Source of the DNA: Symbiodinium natans
Taxonomy: Eukaryota > Sar > Dinophyceae > Suessiales > Symbiodiniaceae
NCBI GenBank assembly: GCA_905221605.1
Contig: CAJNDS010002284.1
Span: forward strand, 62,001-126,000
Reading direction: 5' to 3'
DNA length: 64,000 nt
Each line of letters opens with the position of its first letter. Position 1 is the stretch's first letter. Below are positions 10,900 through 33,214 of the stretch, one piece after another. Below the pieces are notes generated by a model. It did not search any database. It was not told the origin of the DNA and saw nothing but the letters and a program-made list of their open reading frames with translations. Position numbers and translations under genes: made by a program.

Positions 10900-11829
10900 C
10901 TACCTCAACAATATGGTTCTTAACATGCCCCTACATCACCACATAGCCTTGAGCCCCAAAAGCCACAAGCCCTAAGCTCCTGGAGAGCGACTTGAGGAGG
11001 AAACCATGGAAAGGCCGGGGGCCTCACGTGCTTCGCGTCAAAGCAAGCCGAGCTTCGGCGGTCATCCCTGGGCCCGAGGGCTTTTTGGGGCTTCGAGGTT
11101 GAAGCAGTACCCTAAACCCGAAACCCGAAACCCTACGGAAAAGCCAGAGAGGCCCTGAGAGCCTCCTTGAGAGGTGCAGCCAAACAGCAAAACGTTTGCA
11201 AGGCTCAGGATGACGACGGGCTGGGCTTTGATTAACAGCTGATCTATCCGACTTTCCCCAAGAACAGCACAGGGCAGCATAAACCCTAAAGCCCGAAGGT
11301 CTGGAGTGAGGCGGCCCTTCCAGCACCTTTCGGGCCCTACAAAGAGCCACCCCAGGAACCAGCGAGGCTAAGACGCCTTCTGCGTGATCAAACTTCCCTG
11401 GAGCCCGACATTTACCCATGTTTGCTTTGCCCGCATGCTTTGAACACACCCTGCAAGGCAAGGCCCTTGGCAAGCGGTAACTTCGTCAGCCCTGGGGCCA
11501 CTGCCCCGAGCATTGGCGCAGCCTGCAGCGAGTGTTGTTCTGTTGGGGCCTTGAGGTGGAATGCCAGGGGGCTGCATCAGGAAATCAGCTGTCTATTGTG
11601 TTGGCCGTTGAAGACTTGAAGCCCCCAAGCATCACCTGTCTATTGTGTTGGCTGTTGAAGACTTGAAGCCCCCAAGCATCAGAACGACCGAGTGCGAGTT
11701 TGGGCCTGGGTGTTGAGGATTGCCAAGGGACGCAAGGGAAGCGACGAGCTCTAGGATTTCTCGGGTTTTCGCGCTTGCCCCTCGCTCCCAAGTGAAGCTG
11801 CGGTGAGCGCTCACGTGCTGGGTGGGCGG
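10900..11829. other. Spacer downstream of the GH116 gene, with a 48-bp duplication
   Basis: No convincing exon was found. A 48-bp direct repeat (tgtctattgtgttgg, then gttgaagacttgaagccccc) is present at 11588-11635 and 11636-11683. A plus-strand frame at 10760-10975 and a hydrophobic minus-strand frame at 10894-10700 overlap here. The latter might be the signal or anchor of the Cys-rich gene, but I cannot choose between them. Confidence 0.4.
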
Positions 11830-14800
11830 TCAGACAATCTCTACAATTTCCGCAGGGTACGCACGTGTTCCAGTGCTCCAGGCAACTTTCTCACCAGCAA
11901 TCAGGCCACGATTCAATCTCTTGAGGCTCTCCTCTGTAAGCGGCGCAGGTTGGCCCTTGATGAGCAGTCGCCCGGCCTGACGCAGCCGTCCAAGTGTCAC
12001 CGTGAGCTCTCCCGGGCGGAGCACTGCAACCACACCGGAGAAGAGCACCGGCCATCCCTTGTCCTTGTCCACAAAAGAGTCCACGTCGGCGTCGAAGGCA
12101 ATGAAGCTGTTGGCCCCGCGAGAGAAGTCGGCTCGGGCGCCAGTGTAGGCATTAATCATGTGCCAGCTGGTCATGTGATAGCCATAGTGGCTGGTAAGGT
12201 ATCCGCGACCATCCGCCGCGCTGACTCCGGCAGGACGCCAGAGATCCCTCTCCTTGATTGTAGGGCTTGTGACAACTGCTTGTGGAGGAATCCCTGAAGG
12301 TGGGTGAGCTGGGACTTGTTGGTACGGCGAACGCAAGTTCACCAACCAGCAACTACAACGATATGACCACACTGCCTCAAAACCGGCACTAAAAACAAAC
12401 AACAAACTGCGCAACAAACCTCGAAGCCCTTCAGGACGCCCGAGCTTCAACATCGCGCCAGACGCCCAAGCTGCGTCTGGGCTGGTCCATCGTCGCCTCG
12501 TCCCGGACTCCGCGCCGCATCCACAAGGATGCGTGGTTCGGTGGGGCCATTTGCCAGGTGTTGTACCTGAAGTCTAGGAGGATTCGGGAATGTGAGGATG
12601 AATCTCCTTCTCTTCTGGGAACCTTCTTCGAGCACGACCTTGCCTCTGTGCGCAAAAGGTCATGATAACACATAGAACACACCACACCACAACACCCCCA
12701 CTAAACGGCCCCACTAACCCCTCAAGCCCGAAGTTTTGAGAGGGTCAAAAGGCTTCCCCAGAGCCAAGGTGCTTCCCATCCGGCCAGCCCGAGGCCGTGC
12801 CCTCAATGCGGTGCGCGAGGATGGCCATGCCGTGCTTGGTGGAGTTGCCTCGATACATAGGGGTCATGAAAAAATATACACACATAATGTATGGTCAAAA
12901 CAAAGTGTAAACGCAAGACATACATATACGTATAGGTGTACCGATATAAATATTCAACAAAAAACAAATATACGTAACATATATAGTAAATATGCGTGAC
13001 GTTTGTGCACCGTCAGGAAACCGCTTAAGTTCTTAAGACCTGAAGACACCATCCGGGGCCTCTCAATGCGAGAGGAGTTGTTGGGCTTACTAACTCTTCT
13101 CAAGAAATGAAAGGACATCGGTGCCGAATGAACATCTTGAAGGCTCCTAGGAATCTGTAGGTACCCCGAACCTCCAAACCCCAAACCCTAACTCCCACTC
13201 AGCACCCGTAGGTTTCGAGAAGCCCACAAAACCTGGACCCTAAATAGCCTAAGCTCGCGTGAGAGGCGTCGAGAACAAGCAGACCAGGCTCTGGTCTCCT
13301 TCCCGACCTTCCCAACCCATCCCCTGCCCGAACCGCAGAGACCACGCCAAACAAGAAACCTCTCCTCCAAGGCACCCTTTGTGTGGGACTGCTGGGATCC
13401 ACTTCAACAAGATCTCTCCCCCAAGCCCCCGCTGCCTGCACTCATGTCGTGCGTGGTGCACCAAGTGACTTGGGACTTGGCTTTCCTTCGTCTGTGATGC
13501 GCATGTTGCACCCCGCGTTGGGCCGGCTCGGCTGCCCCCCAAAAAAAAACGCAAGCGTCTACAATTCCCTAACAAAGAACCGGCGAAGTTTGTAGTGAAC
13601 GCCCGAAATCGTGGCGGGCGGCTTGCCCAGGCCAGCTGGACGCGCAGGTGCTCGGACAGCCGCCAGGGCTCCACCTTTTGATTCAGCAGCATTTTAAGGG
13701 GCGGACGAGGGCTTGTAGGGTTCCAGGTGTTTATGGGGGTTATAGGGGCTAAATGGTTGAATTACGGGGCTTCGCTGAGGAGTCGTCGTTCTAGAGTGAA
13801 AGTCGAATTTTCTAGTTTTCCCTCTGGCTTTCCAGCAAAATCGAAACAAGGCAGAGGTCCTAAGGGAATTGCAGAGCCAAGCCACCAAGTCTCCCAATCC
13901 GAGCGTGTCTGCCAGGACTTGGCCGTAGAAGGTGTCCGCCATGATGGTGTCCCTATCGGAGTCACCGTTGGCGAAGTAGCCCCTGGGGGCTTTTGCAGGA
14001 AACCCCCTCAACACTGGCAGAAAAAAAAGAGACAGAGAGAGAGAGAGAGCGCGGCAGCATAGAATCCAACAAAATGGGATGCATGGGTGATATACTGTGT
14101 ATCTATGTATGTATGCATGCATGTGGACTATGCTTCGTGAGGAGCGACCCGGCCTTAGGCCCCTCTCGTTGGCCGGAAGGTCCACCCACAGCGCCTTCCG
14201 CATCGTCTCCTGGGCGGGCTTCACCCACCGGTCGCATTCCGCTTGGAAGGCTGTGTCCCCCATGAACTCGGCGAGCTTCGAGCCGACTTTCAGCGCCAAC
14301 AGGTGCATCACGCAGTTGTAGCTCTGGTACCTTGGTAGCCCAGTATAACCACATATTTGTGGTGAAGGGTACCCTTTTTTTGGGTTGGTTACTTGGTTAC
14401 TTTGCAAGGGAACCCTCGGAACCGAAACAAGGGAGCAGGGTATCACTGGGCTTAAAAGGTACGTAAGCTTCTCTGGAGCAAGGATGTCGTAGGTGTTCAC
14501 GAGCCTCGTCGGCTGCCCACCGTGGGAGGCACCTTCCGTGATGTGCCACTGGACGGCCTTCTTTGCTGCAGGGTACAGGTCTCTGACCATCTCCGTGGTG
14601 TTGCGCCACATCAGGGCTTCCAGCAGGTAGTACGCGAAGCTGCTGCTTACGTCGGACATGATTCGGCCGCAGCCTTGATCGATGTGCTTGTCTGGAACGC
14701 CGAACTGGCAGCCACACATAAGCTGCTCCTGGATCATTCCGTTGGGAAGCTGCGTCTTTGCCCAGGCATACATCTTCGAGTCAATGCTCTCCGGAAAGTA

Positions 14801-17729
14801 GAAGCTGTATGCCAGGTGCCTCTCGCAATCGTTGTGCACGCTGTCAACGTTGATGCAATCGAAGGCCTCCCACTGCCGGAACCGCTTGTCGGCGGTGATC
14901 CACGCCGACCTCATGTGAGTCAAGCTGTTCAACAGGCTGTCCGCCAAGAAGTCCGGAACACCACGATAAGACTCGTGTAGGGCCTTGTAATTCTCCAGCA
15001 GGCCCTGCTTCTGCGAAAGCACTTCTGCCGCGGCATCTTGGCTACTGGGGTGAAGCTTTGAGTAATAGTTCCCAGTCCAGTTTGACAGGTAGAACCGGTG
15101 CGGAAAGGTCCACGACAGAGCGACTGAGATTGCAAGGTCCCCATGAGGGCCGAGTGTGTCGGATGCAGTCAATGCCATGTGACTCACGTGACTTTGCTTT
15201 GTCGGGGCCTGAGGTGCTCCAGAATCAGTGGAATCAGTGGAATTTAGCCTTTGCAGGACCTCGAGGACGGAGGCGCCCAGGAAAGTGCGGTGCTGAGCTG
15301 AGTCGGTGCAAGCCGCAACGGTGCCGGCAGAAGGGTGTGAGCCTGCGACCTCGAAGCTGATGCACCTCTCCCCCGACTTCTTCCCGAGCTGGCCCATGAG
15401 ACCTGAGACGCTGTCTGCCGAATAGCCTCCAAGAGGGGGTTCCTGAGACACATCCACCGCACACTGCTGGGATGAGCGGTTGAAGGACCAGCTGCAAGAG
15501 GCTTGGCTGCACAAAGCGGCGCACTCCGCGGCTGTGCCGGCGTGACTCACGTTGCCTGTGCTTCGCTGATAGCTTCCCGTGACGCCTGCCGGCATGATGA
15601 TCCCAAACTCAACGTGGAACTGGTCGAGCCCGACCGGCGTGCCCAGGAACCGGGCCAGATCCTTCGGCATTCGGAAGCTAACACAACCAACCGCCCAAAA
15701 AAGCCAGAAACACGCCAAGCGATGCAGTCGAACATCTGCAACCCAAAACGGCTATGAGGCGTCTGCTAGAAAGGCCATGGCGCCTCAACTGAGCCCGACA
15801 AGCTGAGGACCACCACGGGTGCTTGGCTGGCGTCCAGGTCGCCATAGACCACCTTGCCTGGGGCTCAATTGCCCCCTAACAAAAGGCCACTCCCCCCCAC
15901 CCCCCCAACCGAAATGAGATTGAAGGGGCTCTCAGAAAAGCGCAAGAAGCCCAGAATCGCGCCGAACTCGGCACCGAACTGACCCCCCCCCAACCCCCCC
16001 TCCCTAACACAAATAGACCTGAGTAAAGGAATCCCCCAAGACTTTTTTCCCCAAAGCCGCTGAAGGCGAAGACCGCCAAGTTGGTGTCCTCCACCGCCAG
16101 CCGGGCCAAGGGGTAGAGGCCGCTGTACCGGAGCTGCTTCACCTCTGCCGGCTGAGAGATGCATGTTTTGAAGCAGGAGAAAGCCTGGGACAAAAACCCA
16201 CTGCATTTGGGGGAAGTTGGGGGATAAGGGGATGGCGGCCATCCTCCCAGATTTCGTTCTTGACTCATGTTTCGTACTGCGCCCCTCCATCCCCTCTCGC
16301 CTCGAAATCGGCGCCGACGCCCTCCGGGAGCGCGGCCCCTGCGTTGCCCAGCCTCAGGAGGGCGGTTCGATGCCGGGCAGCGCTCGTCACCTTCAGGGGC
16401 TCAGGGTTCCTGCGAGGCCCGCTTGAAGAACGTCCCTAGGCGGAGCCCCTTGATGGTGACCTTCTGCTCAAGACCCACCCCCCCCCCCCTCCCCAATTGT
16501 TTCGAAAATGATCCTTAAAAGGGGGGGGGTCTTCAGAACTCCGCTCCTTCAGCACCAAGGCCGCGCCCTCCAACCTCGGAAGTGCTTCGAAGTGGCGAAA
16601 AAGCATCTAAACAGACGGCATACTTGCGGCATCCATACCCCCCCCCCCCTTCGCCTTCGTGCAAAATGTCCGGTCTGAGGGGTATATACGGAATGTACTC
16701 TATGGCTATATGGCCTACTGCTTTCTGCTACAAGAAACAGCAGCCACATGTTTCAAGAGCGCGACTGCTCCGGCCAAGAGGCAGGGACACTTTTGGAGCT
16801 CCAGCAGGGTAGCGGTTGTCCACCAGCCACTCTCGGAACCTTTCTTCTCATTGAGTCTGAACTGCAGAAGTCTAACAACATCACAAGACACAAGCGCGAA
16901 ACGGTTTATTGTGCAGCAGGCTTGCAGCTAGCTGCGTACTATCGCTAGTTCATAATAGAGTCGCGGCACTTTGACAGAGCAGCGAGCTCAGCATATAAGA
17001 AAAGAGTAGAAAGGGGGTACAAGTTCGGTACAATAGTCACCAAAGTCGCAAGCAGAAACCTATAAGGTGCAACTACGTATGCTGAGCGAGGAGCGAGCCG
17101 TCGCCCCTCAACTCGAAGGATCCGGTGCCGACGCCCCCAAGCGCAATGCTGCTGCGCACCCCCATGGAGGGCGCAACGTACCGGGGGCTGTGTGCTGACG
17201 TGAGGCCTGGGGTGTAGGTGGGCAACGGGAGCACATCCTTCAGGAAGCAGCATGGCCCTCGAGTCGTGCAGTTGCCCCAGGGCGCCTTGATGGCTTCGGC
17301 CCAGGTGAAGGCCACACACCTCGGCTCAGAGGCGCAGGAGGCCGCGCAGGCCTGGGCGCTTGCGGCCTCTGAGGCCTCTTGGGTTTGCCGGTAGTCTCCT
17401 CCCGGGAAGTCCACGCCTTCCAAGAAGTCCAGGGACACCGGCGCTTTGGCGGCTTCGGGCTGCTCTTGGAAGAGGAACTCGAACCAATCGCAATTGCCAG
17501 CTGCGTTCCCCTGAGCTCGGCTGTTGCCCCAGGAGTAGTTCGCAAGGGTGCAGTTCTCACACTCCACGTAAGCCGTAGCCGCCCGGAGGTTCAGATGCCT
17601 CGTGGAGCCACTGAGATTGCCCTCATGCAGGAAGGTGAAGGAACGGAGCAGGTCAGCATAGCTGGCACCAGAACCCACCAGCAAAACTGCCAAGCACGTC
17701 ACAACTTGCAAGGTGGAGCTGAGCGCCAT
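11830..17729 (-). CDS. GBA2: Secreted GH116 family (GBA2-like) beta-glucosidase/glucosylceramidase with PAN/apple-like insertions
   Basis: The start is the ATG at 17729-17727, opening a signal peptide (MALSSTLQVVTCLAVLLVG). Exon 1 (17729-17077) has an apple-like Cys stretch (ACAASCASEPRCVAF) and the GH116 N-terminal glycine motif (ALGGVGTGSFELRGDGSLL). It joins exon 2 (16839-16791: FREWLVDNRYPAGAPK). Further exons lie near 16580, 16440-16300, 16185-16070 (LRYSGLYPLARLAVEDTNL) and 15860-15780. A large exon, ~15640-14465, holds a second Cys-rich insertion, then DCINVDSVHNDCERHLAYSF and NTYDILAPEKLTY. After introns come QSYNCVMHLLALKVG, then GYFANGDSDRDTIMAD at 13990-13900, whose Asp is the likely acid/base. 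C-terminal exons lie at 13680-13600, ~12560-12430 and 12300-11830 (stop TGA 11832-11830). GH116 enzymes hydrolyse beta-glucosides; human GBA2 acts on glucosylceramide. The nucleophile Glu was not placed with certainty. The signal peptide differs from cytosolic GBA2. Confidence 0.8.
14025..14058. repeat. Short GA microsatellite inside a GC-donor intron of the GH116 gene
   Basis: An (AG)n run lies within the intron at about 14160-13995. That intron appears to start with GC (CCTAAG|GCCGGG) and end CCCCAG|GGGCTAC, joining ERGLR to GYFANGD. Confidence 0.6.
14331..14470 (-). repeat. Intron of the GH116 gene formed by a dispersed repeat (introner-like copy)
   Basis: The intron separates LTY from QSYNC. 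Its ends share GTACC (exon...TTAC|GTACC...CCAAG|GTACCAG), a short direct repeat. Its body (gggtaccctttttttgggtt, ttggttactttgcaagggaac, caagggagcagggtatcact) matches the segment at 30803-30940 in the same order. Removing it restores the GH116 reading frame, although the intron also happens to be open in frame. Confidence 0.65.
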
Positions 17730-18324
17730 GGCGGGAGAGGCCGAGGCTCTCACTCGTGGGCCTGCCAAACGGCGACGGATGTCAATAGCGGCAGGTGGCG
17801 AGGCGAAGGAGAGCCAAGGTTCCCACACCACAAAACCCCAGGGCCTCAATCCCCAAACTCTGTAGACACTCTCAAATACGCCGTTTGACACCAGAACACC
17901 CTCTCAGGGCTCCCCTCGCACTCCTCCTTCGATTTGTTTGGGGGGGGGGGGGGGGGCGGAGTGCAGGGAGTGAAGGGACGGCTGGAGACAGAGCTGAAGG
18001 GGCTGAAGGAGTTGAGGGGGAGAATCTCAGCATGCAGAGTTGTTAGCCCGGCCCTAGATGGCCGCTGACGCTGAGAGGCCTAACCTTGCCGAAAAGCTCA
18101 TGCCCAAACCCTTCCAAAGAAGAGTCGAGCTTTGTTTTTGGTCCAAGGCCGAAGCGCTCAGGAGCCCTTGCAGTGCTGCTCTTGCCGTCCAGGAGGCACG
18201 TCCGGGCTGCCCTATAGCCAGCGTGTTGCGCCGAGCAGCCACCAGTTCACGATGACTTCACGATGAGTCCCATGACGTTGAGGTCCCTGAGCCCTGTGAG
18301 CCCGAGCCGAGGCGTGCGGTCATC
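17730..18324. other. Spacer between the GH116 and calmodulin-like genes
   Basis: About 600 bp with no supportable exon. It includes a G17-type homopolymer near 17941-17957. It should contain the 5' region of the GH116 gene and the 3' end of the calmodulin-like gene. Confidence 0.5.
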
Positions 18325-20948
18325 TCACTTCGCCAGCATCAGCTTCACAAACTCCTTCCACACAACCTCCTTCCAGGATGTGGCTTATCAAGCTCATAAC
18401 AGTACGCATAGTCACGAGAAAAAACCAGCAGCATCATGATACCGACAAGTAATCAGAAGAACCGGCTCAGCAAGAGGCGTTTGATAAGCCATGCACAGGT
18501 GTTTAAAAAAGCTCGGGAGCTGCACCGCAGGAACATGCGCCCATCGAAACCACTCTACGTCACCGTGTCCTCTCAAGCTCCTTGGCTCCAGTGCAACGGC
18601 CCTTGCCACTTCTTTCCCCTTACTTCGGCCTAACCCTGTCAAAATCCTTACACCCTTAAACCCTAAACTCCCGAAACCCTCTTTGACCCCATACACAGCA
18701 CAGCGGCCCTAAACTCCTTGTACTTGACCATCCCTTCCAGCACCAGCCCCGCCGCTGCGGCCTCCTGCAGCATCTCCTGCATAGGGCTCAGAGGACGCTC
18801 GGCAGGGCTCCGGGGGGCCGAGTTTTCACCTGACCGCAAGTAGACCTTTAGAACGCAAACCTAAACCCCAAACCCCAAATCCTCAACCCTAAGCCCTATT
18901 CTCGAAAGCGTTGCTTGAGGGGAGGGGGGCTTCCGACTTCGAGGTCAAAAGCCTGGGAGGTCTCCTGGAGCTCCTCCTCAGAGGCACGCTCGCCGAGCCT
19001 CCTGAGCCACAGGAGTTTAATTAGTTTTGGGGCTTTAGTTCATGGTTTAAAGCTGAGGTTTAGGTTTAGGGTTTAGGGTTTAGGGTTTAGGGTTTAGGGT
19101 TTGGGAATTGTTTAGGGTTTAGAGTTTACAGGGATGTTTGGGGTGTAAAGTTTCGGGACGTCCCCCCGGAACCACGTCGCTTCGGTTCGGAGGGCGTTCT
19201 CTAGCGGCATTAGGCAACCCAACAGCTCTGCTTTTTTGGGTTCAGCGCCTTTCCATCCCGTTTTTTTCAGGGCTTTTAGAGTCTTTTAGAGGATTTTCGT
19301 TTTTTTTGGTTCAGAGCTTCTAGGGCTTCCCAGCCAACAGCTCCCTTTCATGGTTCGGGCTCAGCTTCTGCTTGTAAGGCCTAGAGGGCTTTCCACCAGA
19401 CGTCAAGTTTCGGTTCCTTCAGAAGCTTCTGCGTGCCCAACATCCTTTTACGTCACAGAATCTCCGATATTCTCAGCTCCCAATGCAGACTGGACCCTGC
19501 AGAACGCGAGATGTCAGGACCAACACGGATGCAGACGTCGCATGCGGCACTTTGCAGATGGAAGTAACTCTTCTACCCCTACCTTTAAGGAAGCCTGCGG
19601 GCGTCCTGCGTGGATCTTTGCCACCCGACTCCAAAGTGCATTAAAGGGTTCTTACGGGATAAAAAAGGTTGAGAGAGGTTCTGGAGGGCTCGACGCGTAC
19701 GCAAGGTGATTGGCAGGCAATACCGAGCGTCTCCAGCGCGTCACGCACGCCCTCCTCACTCACGAGGCCGCTGCCGGTGGGGTCGGAGGCTCGAAACGCC
19801 TCGTAAATCTCCTCCTCCTCGGCTCCGCACCCGGCCTCACCCCCTATTCAAACCGAAGGCCAACTAAAGGACGATAGACGGCGCGCGATGGGCACATGAT
19901 GGCACATGCATGCGCGCACCAACTCAGGGAAGCTTCCGCGCAGCCGCAGCAGCCGCGGCAGCGGAACATCGCCAGAAAGTCGGGGAACTCGAGGCGCCCA
20001 GTCCCATCGGCGTCCACGTCGTTGATCATGTCTTGCAACTCCTGGGAGTAGGTTTTCTTTTTTTTAACGCAGGCGTTCAGTTCAGGGCAAATTGTTGGGT
20101 AGAGCACGGTCCGAATTCAGGGCTTATCGGACATAGAGGGCTTTAGGGGTTTGTGGTGCAAGCTCCGGGTCGGGAGGGTTTGGGGGACAGCCTCTCACCT
20201 GACTCGCAGCGCGCAGCCGCTCAACGACTTATAAAAGTTGACCTTCTGTTCTGCCTAGGCGGTCTAGCTGCCGTGCTGTCATGTGCCTGGCCCACGTTGG
20301 GCAAAAGCACGCAGGCCTCGCTTGCCCGGGTATCTCACACATCCCCTGCGATGTGAGAACAGGCACTTTGCAAGTGGCGCCATTTCTTCGGGCGCCTGGA
20401 CGTTGGAAAATGTCAAGAAGTTTACCTTCACCAGCTGTGGACTTCAGGGGAGATTCAGGAGTCCTGAGAGCACAAAATGATCTTGAGACTGTTGATATTG
20501 GTATCCCAAAATAGGGGTACCCTTTTGAACAAGGGACCCACCCAAAAAAGGGTTTCCCTATTCTCGGAAACCCCCACATATCTGACCTCGTGCCATGCAA
20601 GGTCTTCTTGCTGCTCTGGCTCTCCTGCCGTACAACTCCTGCCCAAGTTCTTCATGACCGCACCCAGATCCGCGATGGCGATGCTTCCTAAGATGCACTT
20701 CACAGTCTCCGGACGGCGGGAAGAGTTCTGGGGCAAGAGGGCGGGAAAAACATTGAGCCTTCTGGCCAGGAAGGGTTCTGAGGTGCTACTTCGACCTCGC
20801 GGGTAGCTTGCAGGGGTTTAGGCTCGCCATCTGCGTGCGTGGCTCCCGTTCCATCCTTGTCGAAGGGCCGAAACGCCCCCTTGTACATCTCGACCTCCTC
20901 CTCAGTCATGGACTCCATGGCGACGGGCTGCGCGGCTTGAGGGCTCAA
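18325..20948 (-). CDS. Calmodulin-like EF-hand protein, seven short exons
   Basis: Exons right to left: 20948-~20860 ([20 protein letters not shown]), 20697-~20640 ([16 protein letters not shown]), ~20033-19955 ([20 protein letters not shown]), 19830-19735 ([18 protein letters not shown]), ~19000-18955 ([10 protein letters not shown]), ~18773-18700 ([20 protein letters not shown]) and 18357-18325 (EFVKLMLAK then stop). Joined, they follow calmodulin through all four EF-hand positions at about 150 residues. Start candidates are M at 20948 and 20918. EF1 and EF2 loops keep acidic ligands (EF2 ends in Asp, not Glu). EF3 (DPTGSG) and EF4 (no Asp, about three residues longer) have lost calcium ligands, so at most two sites should bind calcium. 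Several junctions imply GA-AG introns flanked by direct repeats, for example AAGGAGTTT on both sides of the last intron. Confidence 0.82.
20505..20580. repeat. Dispersed repeat copy in a calmodulin-like gene intron
   Basis: The segment contains aataggggtacccttttgaa, then agggacccacccaaaa and attctcggaaaccccc. These words match the GGGTACCCTTTT and TTTCCGA parts of the intron-resident family. It lies in the intron between EF1 and EF2 coding exons. Confidence 0.5.
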
Positions 20949-21734
20949 GGACCCTAGAAAGGCCCTCTACAAACACCCTATCAAGACCCTTTCCACACCC
21001 AAAATACACCCATGACCTTGACTTTTGCGGCACTCCAAGAGTTTTCCTGAGATGTTCCCCTTTCCGAAGATTATGCCTTGGTCTCAGCTTCAGAGAAAGG
21101 TCGAGGCCGTGGCAACAGTGTTAAAGAAAAAGGAGCGCACACATGAGGCAAAAATGCACATGACATCTGTCTGCCAGAGGGGGTGGGGCGGGGGGAGGGG
21201 GGGTGTGGGGCGGGGGGCAGGGGCTGAGACTAAGTTGTGGTCCTGCTATCACATATATGTATATATGCATAGAAGTATGCCTAGAAGGGCTCTCTTGAAG
21301 TTCTGAGGACACTGAGGCCTTGGAATTCGAGTGGGAGTTGATTCAGAGAGGGTTTTAGGGTTTAGGGCTCTTCGGGTGCATGGGCAGCATTTGGCTGAAG
21401 AAACACCCGACCCAGAAGTCTCACACCCGGCAAAAGGGCGCTCTCTTTTTTTTGACAGCGCCGCCCGAGCTGCCGCCTGTAGAGCCTTATGTGCCCCTCA
21501 TGGTGGTTCTTCAGGAGGCCGGGTCTTGGAGATGTCGGCCCGGATATACTTCCAGTCGCCAACATCCCAAAACATGCCGGAAGATTCGCTAAACTACCCT
21601 GAACTTCCTGAAGCTTCCCGACACTTCCCGAAACTCCCTAAACTTCTCAGCCTGAGGTACTTTCACTTTCCAAGGGGAGGTGCACAGGCCAAGTCAGCGG
21701 CATCAAGGAAACAGGGTTTGAAGACGTGATTCAC

Positions 21735-21950
21735 GGCCATGGCCCGATTCAACTTTGTCCTGTTGCCCTGGCTTCTTAGCTGCTTCTTTTCAGCTTGATG
21801 ACAGCCTTTGTATTCTTCTGCCATCTCTTGCTAGATCAAGACTGGAAGACATGTTTGCCATGGCCCAATTGAATTTTGGCTTCTTTCTTCACTGCCTGTT
21901 TCAGCTTGATGACAGCCCATTCAATCGTTCTGCCATCTCTTGCTAGCAGT
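21735..21950. repeat. Tandem duplication of ~108 bp
   Basis: The words 'catggcccgattcaactttg', 'ttcagcttgatgacagcc' and 'tctgccatctcttgctag' at 21739-21835 recur at 21858-21947 with substitutions. Confidence 0.75.
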
Positions 21951-22384
21951 TCAGCACTTTCCATCCCCCAGAATTGCAACCCCAGAAAATTAAATCATGG
22001 TAAAAAACGGGCAGCATTCCCCCTGCCAGCTCGCAAAGCAAAAGGTGGCGGATACACGACATTCCAGAATGATTTTTTTGGAATCTTTTCGAATGTTTTT
22101 GCTTTCGTGGTGCTTGGATTCTTGCGAGTTGTTTTGGATGCTTCGTAAGTTTTACCATGTGGGGATTGGAGTTTTGTTGCCCGACTTTGATGCTACTTGG
22201 GATTCCCGTCGTGCGGCATCTTCTGCTTGCTCATGGATGGTTTTGTGGTGACACGACAAATTCGGCAAAACTTCGTGGCCAGGAGAATTAAGGACCTTCC
22301 TCAGCAAGTTTGGGAAAAGTGGGTTGTGAAGGTTTCAGCTTGCCAGATGAAGATTAAGAGCAAACTCCTGGGTTCGTTGATGAG

Positions 22385-22485
22385 CAAGGGTTTAGGGTTT
22401 AGGGGTTTAGGGGTTTAGCGGTTTAGGGGTTTAGGGGTTTAGGGTTTTAGGGTTTTAGGGTTTTAGGGTTTTAGGGTTTTACTTT
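22385..22485. repeat. TTTAGGG/TTTTAGGG/TTTAGGGG array
   Basis: About 13 telomere-like units show three spacing variants (7 and 8 bp) grouped into homogeneous sub-blocks: TTTAGGGG first, then TTTTAGGG. This indicates local slippage or amplification of variant units rather than simple decay of a telomere. Confidence 0.85.
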
Positions 22486-22826
22486 CCACCACAAATTGTT
22501 TACCACCGCCCAAAAAGTCTGAGAGGAATGCTGGATGGAGAGCGCTGACTGTCAAAAGGTGGATCCCCACATTTGCTTTTCAAAGGGCTGGGGGGGCATT
22601 GAGGCTTCAAAGTTTCCAGGGCTCTTCCCAATAGCCGAGAGTAGGGCAACATGCACAAACATTTCCAAAAAACCCCAAAACTCCCAATACATTCCAGAAG
22701 CACTGAAGAAGCACCCTTGTGAAGAAACACCGCATGGGCACATAAGATAGAGTCACTGTAGGGAGAGCTTTAAAATTTCGCCCAGGCGCTGCCAGCTTCA
22801 AAACACCTGGTTGAATTCTCACGTCG

Positions 22827-33200
<10,374 letters not shown>

Positions 33201-33214
33201 CAAGATGCTGCCGT

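Larger units (their letters stand above)
20949..22826. other. Spacer between the calmodulin-like and modular repeat genes
   Basis: This 1.9-kb stretch has no exon I can support. It contains a G-rich run (21179-21225), a tandem duplication at 21735-21950, and a TTTAGGG-type array at 22385-22485. It should hold the calmodulin-like promoter. Confidence 0.45.

Noticed and set aside
10760-10975. Plus-strand frame with SLRSLNASKKMRSGLKNHN
   Set aside because: Looks protein-like, but the opposite strand is also open with a hydrophobic signal-like stretch, and no family evidence separates them.
13694-15718. Reading 13694-15718 as one 674-codon exon
   Set aside because: It runs through two apparent introns. 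One has GTACC at both ends (14331-14470). The other is a GC-donor intron with a GA microsatellite (13995-14160). Removing both restores the GH116 alignment.
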